From: OCS116 cluster bacterium AG-435-F03
Lineage (GTDB): Bacteria > Pseudomonadota > Alphaproteobacteria > MED-G09
Reading direction: 5' to 3'
NCBI GenBank assembly: GCA_003212795.1
Contig: QCOV01000001.1
Span: 153,321 to 217,320 of the forward strand
Length of the DNA stretch: 64,000 nucleotides
The notes under the pieces are model-generated. The model had not been told where the DNA came from. It searched no databases and worked only from the letters and a program-made list of their open reading frames with translations. The number at the start of each line of letters is the position of its first letter. The stretch's first letter is position 1. Below are positions 1-11,308 of the stretch, piece after piece. The translations under genes were made by a program, and so were the position numbers.

Positions 1-1060
<1,060 letters not shown>

Positions 1061-1348
1061 TTAGCCGATTATTCCTAAAATATCGGACTCTTTCATGATT
1101 ATTAAATCGTCACCATCAACTGTAACTTCAGTTCCTGACCATTTACCAAATAGAATTTTATCACCTTTCTTTACATCAAGAGCAGTTACCTTGCCATCTT
1201 CAGATTTAGTTCCACTGCCAACAGCAACAACTTTTCCTTCAGAAGGTTTTTCTTTTGCAGTATCAGGTATAATAATACCTCCAGGTGATTTCTCATCTTC
1301 ATCTAATCTCTTAACTAATACACGATCGTGTAATGGACGAAATTTCAT
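1061..1348 (-). CDS. groES: Co-chaperonin GroES
   Basis: 95 aa [46 protein letters not shown], GroES signature, directly upstream of groL. Confidence 0.98.
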   Translation of the reverse strand: MKFRPLHDRVLVKRLDEDEKSPGGIIIPDTAKEKPSEGKVVAVGSGTKSEDGKVTALDVKKGDKILFGKWSGTEVTVDGDDLIIMKESDILGIIG

Positions 1349-1435
1349 ATTTTTTCTCCTAAATAAAAATAATTAAGTTTAAAACTCCCCCCAATCTTTT
1401 TTCAAAACTTTATTAGGTTTAAATTGGGTATAGCT

Positions 1436-1464
1436 TAGATAGTTATGATGATAACAAGTGTCAA
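1436..1464 (-). promoter_or_regulatory. Candidate promoter for groESL
   Basis: On the minus strand TTGACA (1464-1459), 17-nt spacer, TATCTA (1441-1436), about 90 nt upstream of the groES start. Confidence 0.5.
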
Positions 1465-1622
1465 GTACTCATATAAGAAAAACGCAAATTTTTGATGTTT
1501 TTTGATAAAATTTGGTAAAAACTACATAATTTTTATAGAATTTGCATAAAATATAGTAAAAAATCGATAAAATTTGTGAAATTTTGTATAAAATAGAAAA
1601 ATATAGACGAATATACTAATAC

Positions 1623-2552
1623 TTGTTAGTTATTCTTATGTTCTTTTACATTTCAATAATTATAGGGATTATTTTGCTTTCTTTTGGAGGTGATTACCTA
1701 GTCAAAGGTTCTAGTGGCTTAGCAAGAAAGCTTAATATCTCTCCTATGATAATTGGAATAGTAATAATAGGTTTTGGGACTTCAGTCCCTGAAATCTTTG
1801 TTGCATCTAATGCTGTAATAAATAATTCATCGGATATAGCTCTTGGCAGTGTAGTGGGATCAAATATTGCTAATATACTTTTAGTTTTTAGTTTTGGTCT
1901 TCTTATAGCAAAGGACAATATACTAAAAGTTGTTTCGATAGGTGATATGTTTGTTATGTTGGGAGTAACTTTATTGCTTTCAATATTTTTAATCATAGGC
2001 TCAATTAAAACACCTTTATCTTTCCTTATGATTTTACTGCTACCAATATATTTTTATTGTTCTTATAATTTTTTCAATAAAAACATTGAAATGGATGAAA
2101 TTGATGTGAACGATAATTACTTAAAATTATCGGTAAGTATTTTTGTTGGTTTTTTTCTTTTGTTCTTAGGTTCAGATATTTTTATAAAAGGCCTAAAAGA
2201 TTTTGCCGTGTATTACAATATTCCTGAAGCAGTTTTAGGACTTACCCTTGCTGCAATTGGAACATCACTTCCAGAGTTAGCCGTTACTTTCGCTTCCGTC
2301 AAAAATAAAGCGGAAAAGGTTTTATTAGGCAATATTTTGGGGTCAAATATTATAAATGTTCTAGGCGCATTAGGAATTTCCTCTTTATTTGGTGCGATCA
2401 TAGTTCCTGAGAATTTTTCTTTTATAAGTTTATACTATTTAATTTTTTCAGCACTGTGGCTCTATTTACTAACAAAAATTCAAACCAAGAAAATTTACCT
2501 TGGATCATTTGGGTTAGCTTTGTATTTAATTTATATTATTTCTTTATATTAG
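1623..2552 (+). CDS. CaxA/YrbG-family calcium/sodium antiporter
   Basis: 309 aa multi-TM with duplicated alpha-repeats (GFGTSVPEIFVA...GSVVGSNIANILLV; AIGTSLPELAVTFAS...GNILGSNIINVLG). Confidence 0.9.
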   Translation: MLVILMFFYISIIIGIILLSFGGDYLVKGSSGLARKLNISPMIIGIVIIGFGTSVPEIFVASNAVINNSSDIALGSVVGSNIANILLVFSFGLLIAKDNILKVVSIGDMFVMLGVTLLLSIFLIIGSIKTPLSFLMILLLPIYFYCSYNFFNKNIEMDEIDVNDNYLKLSVSIFVGFFLLFLGSDIFIKGLKDFAVYYNIPEAVLGLTLAAIGTSLPELAVTFASVKNKAEKVLLGNILGSNIINVLGALGISSLFGAIIVPENFSFISLYYLIFSALWLYLLTKIQTKKIYLGSFGLALYLIYIISLY

Positions 2553-3463
2553 AATGGCTCATAAGGAAACACAGTTACAGTAGCGCCTAAGTCTTGACCA
2601 ACTGATTCAAATGCCGGAAATGCAGAATCAAGAAGTTTTTTAGGTGTCCATCCCTCCTTATCAACTAGACTTTTTATTGGCCTTGGCTGATTAAATAGAA
2701 CTACTTCATTTCCTCTAACAGATAAAATTTGGCCTGTTAATTTGCAATCAGGAGAGCAGAGAGCGACAACAGTTTGTGCAACTTGATCAGCGCGCATAGC
2801 ATTTTTCATTCTTTCAACTCTTTCCTTAGATGCCTCATCTTTAATTGGGATAGTTGCAATCATCCTTGTCCAAGCAAAAGGAGCAATAATATTTGACCTA
2901 ACATTTTTTATTTCATTCTCCATGGCTATAATCCTAGATAATCCTGCAATACCTAGTTTTGCAGCTGCATAATTGGCTTGACCAATATTTCCAATTAATC
3001 CAGTAGTTGATGTAAATAATACAAAATTTCCTTCTTCTTTATCTCTAAAATAATTAATAGCAGCTCTACAAATATTATAACTTCCGTTTAGATGAACATC
3101 TATTACCGCATCCCAGTCTTGATCATCCATTTTATGAAACATTTTATCTCTAAGAATTCCAGCAGGATTAACAATAGAATGAAGGCTTCCATAAGTATCT
3201 AAAGCTTGCTGAATCATAAATTCAGTACCTTTTTTAGAAGTAACTGAGTCAGAATTAGTAACGACTTCACCTCCATTTTTTTTAATTTCTTCAGCAACAA
3301 GTTCTATAGGGTTTTTATCGCCTTCATCTCCTCCGGCAACTGATCCCCCTAAATCATTTATAACTAACCTAGCTCCTTCTTTTGAAGCTAGAAGAGCGGT
3401 TTCTTTACCAATTCCATTAGCAGCACCAGTTACTAAAACAACTTTTCCTTCTAAAACACCCAT
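2549..3463 (-). CDS. SDR family oxidoreductase (17-beta-HSD4 / hydroxyacyl-CoA dehydrogenase-like)
   Basis: VVLVTGAANGIGKETA Rossmann motif, NPAGILRDKMFHKM, YAAAKLGIAGLSR catalytic YxxxK. Confidence 0.85.
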   Translation of the reverse strand: MGVLEGKVVLVTGAANGIGKETALLASKEGARLVINDLGGSVAGGDEGDKNPIELVAEEIKKNGGEVVTNSDSVTSKKGTEFMIQQALDTYGSLHSIVNPAGILRDKMFHKMDDQDWDAVIDVHLNGSYNICRAAINYFRDKEEGNFVLFTSTTGLIGNIGQANYAAAKLGIAGLSRIIAMENEIKNVRSNIIAPFAWTRMIATIPIKDEASKERVERMKNAMRADQVAQTVVALCSPDCKLTGQILSVRGNEVVLFNQPRPIKSLVDKEGWTPKKLLDSAFPAFESVGQDLGATVTVFPYEPF

Positions 3464-3498
3464 TGAAAAACCTCATAAAATAAAAAAATTAATAAAAT

Positions 3499-4107
3499 AT
3501 GGATAAGAAATCATATATATATCATCTTACTATGTCAGATTTAAGTAAAATTATTAAATTTGCAACTGAACTGAATGAGAAAAGCACAGATGGCCTTCCT
3601 CCAGTTGATCAATGGAATCCTGAGCATTGTGGTGATATCGGTATGGAAATTAAAAGAGATGGTACTTGGTATTATATGGGCACCCCAATAGGTAGAAAAA
3701 GAATTGTAAAACTTTTTTCAAGAATTTTAAGAAAAGAAGATGATAACACCTATGTTTTAGTGACACCGGTAGAAAAAGTTTTAATTAATGTTGAGGATGC
3801 TCCTTTTATTGCAACATATGTTGAAATTATGGGCGAGGGTAAGGAATTAAATCTTAAATTTAATACTAATGTAGACGATACAATTGTTGCTTCAAAAGAT
3901 TATCCTATAAGAGTTGTTATAAATAAAAAAACAAATGAACCTTCGCCATATATTTTAATTAGAAGAAATCTTGAAGCGAAAATATCAAGATCTGTCTTTT
4001 ATGAATTAATCGAAATTGCTGAACATTTTAATGATAAGTTTGGTGTTTGGTCAGGCGGGACCTTTTTCCCTTTTTCTAATTCAAAGGATGTTATTATTGA
4101 TGAATAA
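3499..4107 (+). CDS. DUF1285 domain-containing protein
   Basis: GLPPVDQWNPEHCGDIGMEIKRDGTWYYMGTPIGRKRIVKLFSRILRKE, typical of the DUF1285 family. Confidence 0.85.
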   Translation: MDKKSYIYHLTMSDLSKIIKFATELNEKSTDGLPPVDQWNPEHCGDIGMEIKRDGTWYYMGTPIGRKRIVKLFSRILRKEDDNTYVLVTPVEKVLINVEDAPFIATYVEIMGEGKELNLKFNTNVDDTIVASKDYPIRVVINKKTNEPSPYILIRRNLEAKISRSVFYELIEIAEHFNDKFGVWSGGTFFPFSNSKDVIIDE

Positions 4108-4735
4108 GAAAATATGGAAAAAAAATATTACTAACGCAATCGATCTTACGCCTCCCTCAAAAGAAGAATTAAATTTCTATCCAGGAAAAAAAAGTGATTT
4201 CGATCTAATTGAAGATCCAAACGATAGATTGGACCCAAAAAAATTGCGATTGGCATCAGTGTTGATTGCTATTACAAACACAGATAACCCCACGGTAGTA
4301 CTTACTAAGCGTTCAATACATTTAGAGCAACATTCTGGTCAAATTGCTTTTCCAGGCGGAAAGGTTGAGAAAAATGAAACTGTTACTGAGGCAGCAATAA
4401 GAGAAGCAGAAGAAGAGATAGGTATTTTAAGTAATGAGATTGAGGTTTGCGGATACTTAGATACTTATGAAACTGGAACAGGTTATAGAATTTTACCAGT
4501 TGTAGCATTTGTAAAAGAAAAATTTACAGTAAATATCAATAAAACAGAAGTAGATGAATTATTTGAAGTCCCTTTAGAGTTTATTTTAGATTCAAAAAAT
4601 CATGTTCTTAAAAGTGGTTTCTGGAATGGTGCTGTTAGACATTATTATACAATTAATTATTCTGATTATAATATTTGGGGAGCAACCGCAGGTATGTTAG
4701 TTAATCTTTTTGAGAGAATAAAAGCCAATGCTTAA
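4100..4735 (+). CDS. CoA pyrophosphatase-like NUDIX hydrolase
   Basis: Nudix box GGKVEKNETVTEAAIREAEEEIGI; start chosen at ATG 4100, overlapping the DUF1285 stop, rather than 4016. Confidence 0.88.
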   Translation: MNKKIWKKNITNAIDLTPPSKEELNFYPGKKSDFDLIEDPNDRLDPKKLRLASVLIAITNTDNPTVVLTKRSIHLEQHSGQIAFPGGKVEKNETVTEAAIREAEEEIGILSNEIEVCGYLDTYETGTGYRILPVVAFVKEKFTVNINKTEVDELFEVPLEFILDSKNHVLKSGFWNGAVRHYYTINYSDYNIWGATAGMLVNLFERIKANA

Positions 4736-4982
4736 AATTTTATATCATTTATTATATTTTCTTGCCCCATTTCTTGTTTATTTTTTATGGGTGATTTTAT
4801 CAAATAGTAATTTTACAAATAAAAAAACTTTTTGGGTTACAGTATTAGCAATTTTAATGTTTTTGATGAGTTTAGTTTTTTTTCGCCTTTCAGATACATC
4901 ATCCAAAAATTTAGACTATATTCCACCGCAAGTTATTGATGGTGAATTGAATGATGGATATTTTAAGGAAACAGATAATTAA
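4728..4982 (+). CDS. Small membrane protein, DUF6111-like
   Basis: 84 aa with two hydrophobic segments, located between the NUDIX and cca genes; family call is from size and context. Confidence 0.6.
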   Translation: MLKILYHLLYFLAPFLVYFLWVILSNSNFTNKKTFWVTVLAILMFLMSLVFFRLSDTSSKNLDYIPPQVIDGELNDGYFKETDN

Positions 4983-4983
4983 T

Positions 4984-6204
4984 ATGGATTTATCTAATTT
5001 CTATCAAAACAAAGATTGTCAAAAGATCCTTAAGATTCTTAATAATAATAATGAAACATCAAGGATAGTTGGAGGCTATGTTAGGGATTATCTTAGAAAT
5101 ATCGAAACTAAAGATATTGATATTGCTACAAAATTAAATCCTAATGAAGTCATTGAGCTACTTTCTAAAGAAAAAATTAAAACTGTCCCTACTGGTTTAT
5201 CGCATGGAACAGTTAGTGCTTTTATAAACGATCAAATATTTGAAATTACCACTCTAAGAAAAGACAGCAATCATGATGGACGTCATGCAAATATAGAATT
5301 TACAGAAGATTGGGAAGAAGATGCATCAAGAAGAGATTTTACAATTAATGCTATATACATGGATTACAATGGTGAAATATATGATCCTTTTGACGGCATA
5401 TCAGATTTAAATAATGGTGTTGTAAAATTTATTGGAGATCCAGAAAAGAGAATAAAAGAGGATTACTTAAGAATACTAAGATATTACAGATTTTTAACGA
5501 TTTACAATTCTTCAATTGATAATAAAACAAGGAAGTTAATACAAAAAAATGCAGATAAAATAATCAATTTATCTTCTGAAAGAATTCACCAGGAATTTTT
5601 TAAGATTTTATCCAATGATCATACTGGGAAAATAATAAATTTAATGAAAGATGACGGTATACTTGATTTAGTCTTTTCTGACTCAGTAAATTTAAAAACT
5701 TATGATCGAATTATTGATATTGATAATGAACTTTTCTTTGATCAAGATATTCTAATCAAATTTGCTTCGTTAGTTCCCAAAAAAATTCAAAAGATTAAGG
5801 ATTTAAAGTGTTTTGCTTTTTCAAACAAAGAAAAGAAAATAATTGACCTATTGATTAATCCTAATAATGAAATCAAAAGTTATCAATCTGTAAAAGAGGT
5901 TAGAGCAATTTTATATAATTTTGGAATTGATAATTTTACAAGTTTGACTCGACTATACTGGGCAAAAGATAAGAAAATTTCTAATATTTCCCAATGGAGG
6001 GCTCTCCTTGCAATGGGACAGTCTTGGAAAGCGCCTAAATTTCCTATAAGTGCAAAAGATATTTTGCTTCTTGGCGTGCCTGAAGGCCCATTAGTAGGAG
6101 AAATTTTAAGTGAAGTAGAGGATTGGTGGATAGAGTCAGATTTTATTGATGATAAAGCTTCGTTATTTGAAAGAATCAAGGCAATTGTAGGTGCTAAAAT
6201 TTGA
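4984..6204 (+). CDS. cca: CCA tRNA nucleotidyltransferase / poly(A) polymerase family
   Basis: RIVGGYVRDYLRNIETKDIDIATKLNP and RRDFTINAIYMD motifs; start ATG at 4984. Confidence 0.92.
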   Translation: MDLSNFYQNKDCQKILKILNNNNETSRIVGGYVRDYLRNIETKDIDIATKLNPNEVIELLSKEKIKTVPTGLSHGTVSAFINDQIFEITTLRKDSNHDGRHANIEFTEDWEEDASRRDFTINAIYMDYNGEIYDPFDGISDLNNGVVKFIGDPEKRIKEDYLRILRYYRFLTIYNSSIDNKTRKLIQKNADKIINLSSERIHQEFFKILSNDHTGKIINLMKDDGILDLVFSDSVNLKTYDRIIDIDNELFFDQDILIKFASLVPKKIQKIKDLKCFAFSNKEKKIIDLLINPNNEIKSYQSVKEVRAILYNFGIDNFTSLTRLYWAKDKKISNISQWRALLAMGQSWKAPKFPISAKDILLLGVPEGPLVGEILSEVEDWWIESDFIDDKASLFERIKAIVGAKI

Positions 6205-6293
6205 TGTTAAAAATGTCGCACTTCTCAATATTTTCTTTACTTTCTTGTTGAGATATTAGATACATCAAACATCATTTATTTAAGGGGCCCTTT

Positions 6294-6815
6294 ATGTCTG
6301 ATACTTTAGACGATGATAAACCAACTAGACGCGATTTTTTGTACATAACTACCGGCGCTTTTGGTGTAGTTGGTGCTGCTTCTGTTGCATGGCCTTTAAT
6401 TGATCAGCTAAATCCAGATGCCTCTGTTAAAGCTGTTTCAACGATCGAAGTTGATATATCATCGATTGAGCCAGGTAGCTTTCTTAAAGTAGCCTGGAGA
6501 GGTAAACCTATATACATCAGAAGAAGAACTAATGAAGAGATTGCTGATGCAGAAAAAGATGACAATTTGAATTTACCGGATCCTCAAAAAGATATGGAAA
6601 GAGTTCAAAAAAAGGAGTGGTTAGTTGTTGTCGGAGTTTGCACTCATTTGGGGTGTATACCTATAGCAAACCAAGGAGAATATGAAGGGTGGTTCTGCCC
6701 TTGTCATGGGTCTCATTACGATATTTCTGGTAGAATTAGAAAGGGTCCGGCTCCTACTAATCTTGAAATTCCTCCTTACGAATTTGTGAGTGATAGCTTA
6801 ATAAAAATAGGATAA
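6294..6815 (+). CDS. petA: Ubiquinol-cytochrome c reductase Rieske iron-sulfur subunit
   Basis: CTHLGCIP and CPCHGSHYD Rieske cluster motifs; N-terminal [13 protein letters not shown] Tat-like signal. Confidence 0.97.
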   Translation: MSDTLDDDKPTRRDFLYITTGAFGVVGAASVAWPLIDQLNPDASVKAVSTIEVDISSIEPGSFLKVAWRGKPIYIRRRTNEEIADAEKDDNLNLPDPQKDMERVQKKEWLVVVGVCTHLGCIPIANQGEYEGWFCPCHGSHYDISGRIRKGPAPTNLEIPPYEFVSDSLIKIG

Positions 6816-6817
6816 TT

Positions 6818-8056
6818 ATGGATACTGATTATAAATATGAACCTAAAAATGGACTAACAAGATGGCTTGACTCAAGACTTCCTTTGATGCGTTTTACAAG
6901 TGAGCATGTTCTCCAATTTCCGACACCTAAAAATTTAAATTATTTTTGGACTTTTGGTTTTATTCTTACAATGTGTCTGGTAACTCAGATTATCACAGGC
7001 ATTATATTAGCGATGCACTATGCTCCATCTACACTTCTTGCTTTTGATAGTGTTGAACATATTATGCGTAATGTTAATTATGGATGGCTAATTAGATATA
7101 TTCATTCTAATGGAGCATCTATGTTTTTCTTAGCTGTTTTCATTCATATGTTTAGAGGTCTTTATTATGGTTCATATAAAGAACCAAGAGAAGTTATATG
7201 GATACTAGGTTGCATTATATATCTTCTTATGATTGTTACAGCCTTTATGGGCTATGTGCTTCCTTGGGGACAAATGAGTTTTTGGGGGGCAACAGTTATC
7301 ATCAATCTTGTAGGAACCCTACCCTTAATAGGTGAATCACTTACTCAAATGTTACTTGGTGGTTTTGCGGTAGATAATCCTACTTTGAATAGATTTTTTA
7401 GCCTTCACTATCTTCTACCTTTTATAATTTTTGGAGTAGTTCTGCTTCACATATGGGCGCTTCATGTTCCAGGCAATAACAACCCTGTAGGACTTTCAGT
7501 TCAAGGAAAACAAGATACTGTAGCTTTTCATCCTTATTATACCGTAAAAGATTTTTTTGCTTATACAGTTTTCCTGCTGCTATTTTGTTATTTCATATTT
7601 TATAATCCTAATGCATTAGGTCATGCTGATAATTATATCGAAGCTGATGCGATGGTAACTCCCGCTCATATCGTTCCAGAATGGTATTTATTGCCTTTTT
7701 ACGCAATTTTAAGAGCAGTTCCCGATAAATTAGCAGGAGTTCTTTTGATGTTTGGTGCTATAGCAGTTTTATTTTTCCTTCCTTGGCTAGATACTGCAAA
7801 AGTTAGATCAGGAAGATATCGTCCTATATTTAGATATTTTTATGTTCTTTTTGTTATTGATTGCTTGATTTTAGGATATCTTGGTGCACAAGTTCCTGAA
7901 GGAATATATCTTTTCCTATCAAGGGTCACAACAATTTACTATTTCGCTTTCTTTTTATTAGTACTTCCTATTCTAGGTAGAATTGAGAAGATGAAACCAA
8001 TGCCTATTGGTATATCTAATTCAGAGTTAAGCAGAGACATGGTTGCAGCAGAATAG
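6818..8056 (+). CDS. petB: Cytochrome b of the bc1 complex
   Basis: 412 aa; [17 protein letters not shown] and [18 protein letters not shown] motifs. Confidence 0.97.
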   Translation: MDTDYKYEPKNGLTRWLDSRLPLMRFTSEHVLQFPTPKNLNYFWTFGFILTMCLVTQIITGIILAMHYAPSTLLAFDSVEHIMRNVNYGWLIRYIHSNGASMFFLAVFIHMFRGLYYGSYKEPREVIWILGCIIYLLMIVTAFMGYVLPWGQMSFWGATVIINLVGTLPLIGESLTQMLLGGFAVDNPTLNRFFSLHYLLPFIIFGVVLLHIWALHVPGNNNPVGLSVQGKQDTVAFHPYYTVKDFFAYTVFLLLFCYFIFYNPNALGHADNYIEADAMVTPAHIVPEWYLLPFYAILRAVPDKLAGVLLMFGAIAVLFFLPWLDTAKVRSGRYRPIFRYFYVLFVIDCLILGYLGAQVPEGIYLFLSRVTTIYYFAFFLLVLPILGRIEKMKPMPIGISNSELSRDMVAAE

Positions 8057-8065
8057 GGTGATAAA

Positions 8066-8854
8066 TTGTTAAAGCTTATAAAAATAAAATCTTTAATCTT
8101 AATATTTTCAGTTTTTTTTGCATTAAGTAATGAAGCTTACAGTGCTGGCGGTGAGACCTATGATTTAATTAAACCTGGATTTTCATTTGAAGGTCCTACA
8201 GGCACTTATGATAGAGCGCAATTACGAAGAGGGTATCAAGTTTACAGGGAGGTTTGTGCATCTTGTCATAGCATGAAACAACTGGCTTTCCGTAATTTAA
8301 GTCAAAAAGGTGGCCCTGAATATACAGAAGATGATGCAAAGCTATTTGCTTCAGAATACACAGTAATTGATGGATTTGATGATTATGGAGATCCAGTTGA
8401 AAGAACTAGAATTTTAAGCGATCGTTTTCCTAATCCATATGACAGTAAAGAAGCTGCAAAAGCTTCTAATAATGGCGCTTATCCTCCAGATTTATCATTG
8501 ATAACTAAAGCTAGATCGGGTGGATACAATTACATTTATTCTCTCCTTCAAGGATATGGTAAAGAAATTCCTGAGGGCACAGAAATAAGTGATACCCTTA
8601 GCTATAATCCTTGGTTTCCTGGTAATGGCATTGCAATGTATCAGCCTTTATATGAAGAATCTGTAGAATATGAAGATGGAACCTTTGCTTCTATCGAGCA
8701 AATGTCTGCAGATGTAACAGCTTTTCTTGCTTGGTCTGCTGAACCAGAGATGGAAGAAAGAAAAAGGCTAGGATTTATTGTTATGAGTTTTTTAATTATA
8801 TTTGTTTTATTGATGTTCTTTACGACGACAAGATTGTGGAAAGATGTTCACTAA
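8066..8854 (+). CDS. petC: Cytochrome c1
   Basis: Haem motif VCASCHSMK, PPDLSLI, C-terminal TM anchor; TTG start. Confidence 0.95.
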   Translation: MLKLIKIKSLILIFSVFFALSNEAYSAGGETYDLIKPGFSFEGPTGTYDRAQLRRGYQVYREVCASCHSMKQLAFRNLSQKGGPEYTEDDAKLFASEYTVIDGFDDYGDPVERTRILSDRFPNPYDSKEAAKASNNGAYPPDLSLITKARSGGYNYIYSLLQGYGKEIPEGTEISDTLSYNPWFPGNGIAMYQPLYEESVEYEDGTFASIEQMSADVTAFLAWSAEPEMEERKRLGFIVMSFLIIFVLLMFFTTTRLWKDVH

Positions 8855-9952
8855 TTAAACATTGAATCTAAAGTTCATAATATCGCCATCCTTTACAATG
8901 TATTCCTTACCTTCAGATCTTAGTTTACCGCTATCTTTTGCTTCAATGAAGTTACCAATTGAATTTAATTCATTGTAGCTGATTGTTTCAGCTCTAATGA
9001 ATCCTTTTTCAAAATCAGTATGAATTTTACCTGCCGCTTGTGGCGCAAGAGAGCCTTTTTTAATTGTCCAAGCTTTTGTTTCTTTTGGTCCAGAAGTAAA
9101 AAAAGTTATTAATTGAAGGGCTTTATAACCCTCAATAATAAGTTTATTTAGGCCAGGTTCTTCCAGTCCTATGGTATTTAAAAATTCTTTTTGTTCTGAT
9201 ATTTCAAGAAGTGATAATTGACTTTCAATATCAGCAGAAATATTTATTTTTTTTAAGCCTTTATCTTTTAGGTAGCTTCCTACTAAATCAATATAACTAT
9301 TTTGCTGAGTTATGGATTCTTCATCTGTATTGCAAACATAAATTGTTTCTTTATTAGTTAGTAATTGGAATTCTCTAATATATTTCATCTCATCTTCATC
9401 AAATTCAGTTTCTTTAATTAAATTACCTAAATTTAAATTTTTAATAAGAGTATTAATTAATTTCAGTTTTTTTGGAGCATCCTTATCTCCACCTCGCTCT
9501 TTTTTTTCTAGATTAGCAATCCTGTTTTCTAAGCTTTCTATATCAGATAAAAGTAATTCTGTGTTTATTGTCTCTATATCTCTTATTGGATCGATACTTC
9601 CATTTACATGTGTAATATTTTGGTCATCAAAACATCTAATGATATGTGCTAAAGCATCAACCTCTCTTATATTTCCTAAAAACTGATTACCCAGTCCCTC
9701 TCCTTTAGATGCACCTTCAACCAACCCAGCTATATCAACAAAAGTGATCCTTGTTGGGATAGTTTTATCTGATGAACTTATTTTAGTGAGTTTTGATAAT
9801 CTTTCATCAGGTACATCTACTTCCCCAACATTAGGTTCAATTGTACAAAATGGATAATTCTCCGCTTGTGCCTGGGATGTTTGTGTTAGAGCATTAAATA
9901 AGGTAGATTTGCCGACATTTGGAAGGCCAATTATACCACACTTAAAGCCCAT
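8855..9952 (-). CDS. ychF: Redox-regulated ATPase / GTPase-like YchF
   Basis: MGFKCGIIGLPNVGKSTLFNALTQT...NYPFCTIEPNVGEVDVPDERL. Confidence 0.97.
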   Translation of the reverse strand: MGFKCGIIGLPNVGKSTLFNALTQTSQAQAENYPFCTIEPNVGEVDVPDERLSKLTKISSSDKTIPTRITFVDIAGLVEGASKGEGLGNQFLGNIREVDALAHIIRCFDDQNITHVNGSIDPIRDIETINTELLLSDIESLENRIANLEKKERGGDKDAPKKLKLINTLIKNLNLGNLIKETEFDEDEMKYIREFQLLTNKETIYVCNTDEESITQQNSYIDLVGSYLKDKGLKKINISADIESQLSLLEISEQKEFLNTIGLEEPGLNKLIIEGYKALQLITFFTSGPKETKAWTIKKGSLAPQAAGKIHTDFEKGFIRAETISYNELNSIGNFIEAKDSGKLRSEGKEYIVKDGDIMNFRFNV

Positions 9953-10525
9953 TTATTTCATATTTGACTGAAATTTTTTGATATTAGTATCAATAAGAAG
10001 ATCAAAGTTCTTAACTATTTTAGTTTGTATCTTTTCAAATTCTTCATTTTCTTCTTTTGAGAAATCTCCAAGAACATGCCCGGTAACTTTTTCTTTATCA
10101 CCTGGATGGTTAACTCCAATTCTTAGGCGTATATAATTATTTCCAATATTTTCGTCTATAGATGCTAAGCCATTATGACCCGCATTACTTCCGCCTTTTT
10201 TTAGTTTAACATCACCAAAAGATAGATCTATATCATCATGAAAAACAAAAATTCTTTCAGGATTTATTTTATAAAAATTAGAGGCTTCTCTAACTGCTCT
10301 TCCAGATTCATTCATGAAGGTTTGAGGTTTAAATGATATAAGCTTGATATTTTCATAAGAACCCATTGATGTTCTTCCTAGGAATTTTGTTCTACTTCTT
10401 CCAAATTTTAATTGATTGGTAACATAATCAAGAACCATGAAACCAACATTATGACGATTATTTTTATATTTTTCACCAGGATTTCCTAATCCTACAAGCA
10501 GCAATGTTTCCTCGGGCATAGACAA
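9953..10525 (-). CDS. pth: Peptidyl-tRNA hydrolase
   Basis: LLVGLGNPGEKYKNNRHNVGFMVLD, FMNESGRAV, GGSNAGHNGL. Confidence 0.97.
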   Translation of the reverse strand: MSMPEETLLLVGLGNPGEKYKNNRHNVGFMVLDYVTNQLKFGRSRTKFLGRTSMGSYENIKLISFKPQTFMNESGRAVREASNFYKINPERIFVFHDDIDLSFGDVKLKKGGSNAGHNGLASIDENIGNNYIRLRIGVNHPGDKEKVTGHVLGDFSKEENEEFEKIQTKIVKNFDLLIDTNIKKFQSNMK

Positions 10526-10533
10526 AATTTATC

Positions 10534-11244
10534 CTACTCTTTGCTTTCTTCTTTAGATTCTTCTGGCGTATCCTCTGAAGTCTCTGCTTCATCAGTTGTT
10601 TGATCTTCTTCACCCTCTACTGAATCCTCTCCGTCTTCTTCAGAGGCTTCTTCAATAATTTCTTCTTCAATCTCTTCAACTGGTGCTGTAACACTGGCAA
10701 TAGTTATATCTCTATCAGTAATAACAGGATTAACATCCTCTGGTAAATTAACATCAGATAATTTCACGCTTTCTCCCATTTCAAGATTAGATATATCGAC
10801 ATCTATTGATTCAGGAATGCTTAAGGCTGGGCAATCTAACTCTACGCTATAACGTGTCACAGTTAACACTCCGCCTGTCTTAATTCCTGGCGAATCATTC
10901 TCACCAACAAAATTTACTTGAATTTCAACCGATACTCTTGAATCTCCTGATAATCGAAGAAGATCAATATGAATTATGTTATCTTTTACTGGGTCAATTT
11001 GAATATCTTTAGGGATGACCTTCATTTTATCACCATTTGATAATTCTAGATCAAGTAATGTCGTTAACATTCTACCTGTGTTATATAATTTTAATGCGGA
11101 TACTGAATTAATATTAACTGCAACTGGATCTTTCTTATCACCATAAACTATGCAAGGAATATTACCTTCTTTTCGAACGGATTTAGTAAAGGATTTACCG
11201 GTATTCTCTCTTACTTCACCTTTTAAAATATTAAGTTCAGACAT
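10534..11244 (-). CDS. rplY: 50S ribosomal protein L25 / general stress protein Ctc, with long acidic C-terminal tail
   Basis: GEVRENTGKSFTKSVRKEGNIPCIVYG; HIDLLRL; acidic tail of about 50 aa. Confidence 0.93.
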   Translation of the reverse strand: MSELNILKGEVRENTGKSFTKSVRKEGNIPCIVYGDKKDPVAVNINSVSALKLYNTGRMLTTLLDLELSNGDKMKVIPKDIQIDPVKDNIIHIDLLRLSGDSRVSVEIQVNFVGENDSPGIKTGGVLTVTRYSVELDCPALSIPESIDVDISNLEMGESVKLSDVNLPEDVNPVITDRDITIASVTAPVEEIEEEIIEEASEEDGEDSVEGEEDQTTDEAETSEDTPEESKEESKE

Positions 11245-11308
11245 AATCTATTCTACCTTTTAAATAAACTTCATTGGGCTTATACCCTCACTTTGACTTC
11301 AAAGCAAG

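Noticed and set aside
1095-1376. 93-aa plus-strand ORF
   Set aside because: Antisense shadow of groES.
6282-6296. GC-rich near-palindrome AAGGGGCCCTTT just before petA
   Set aside because: Overlaps the expected ribosome-binding site (AAGGGG) and is too short to support a hairpin regulatory call.
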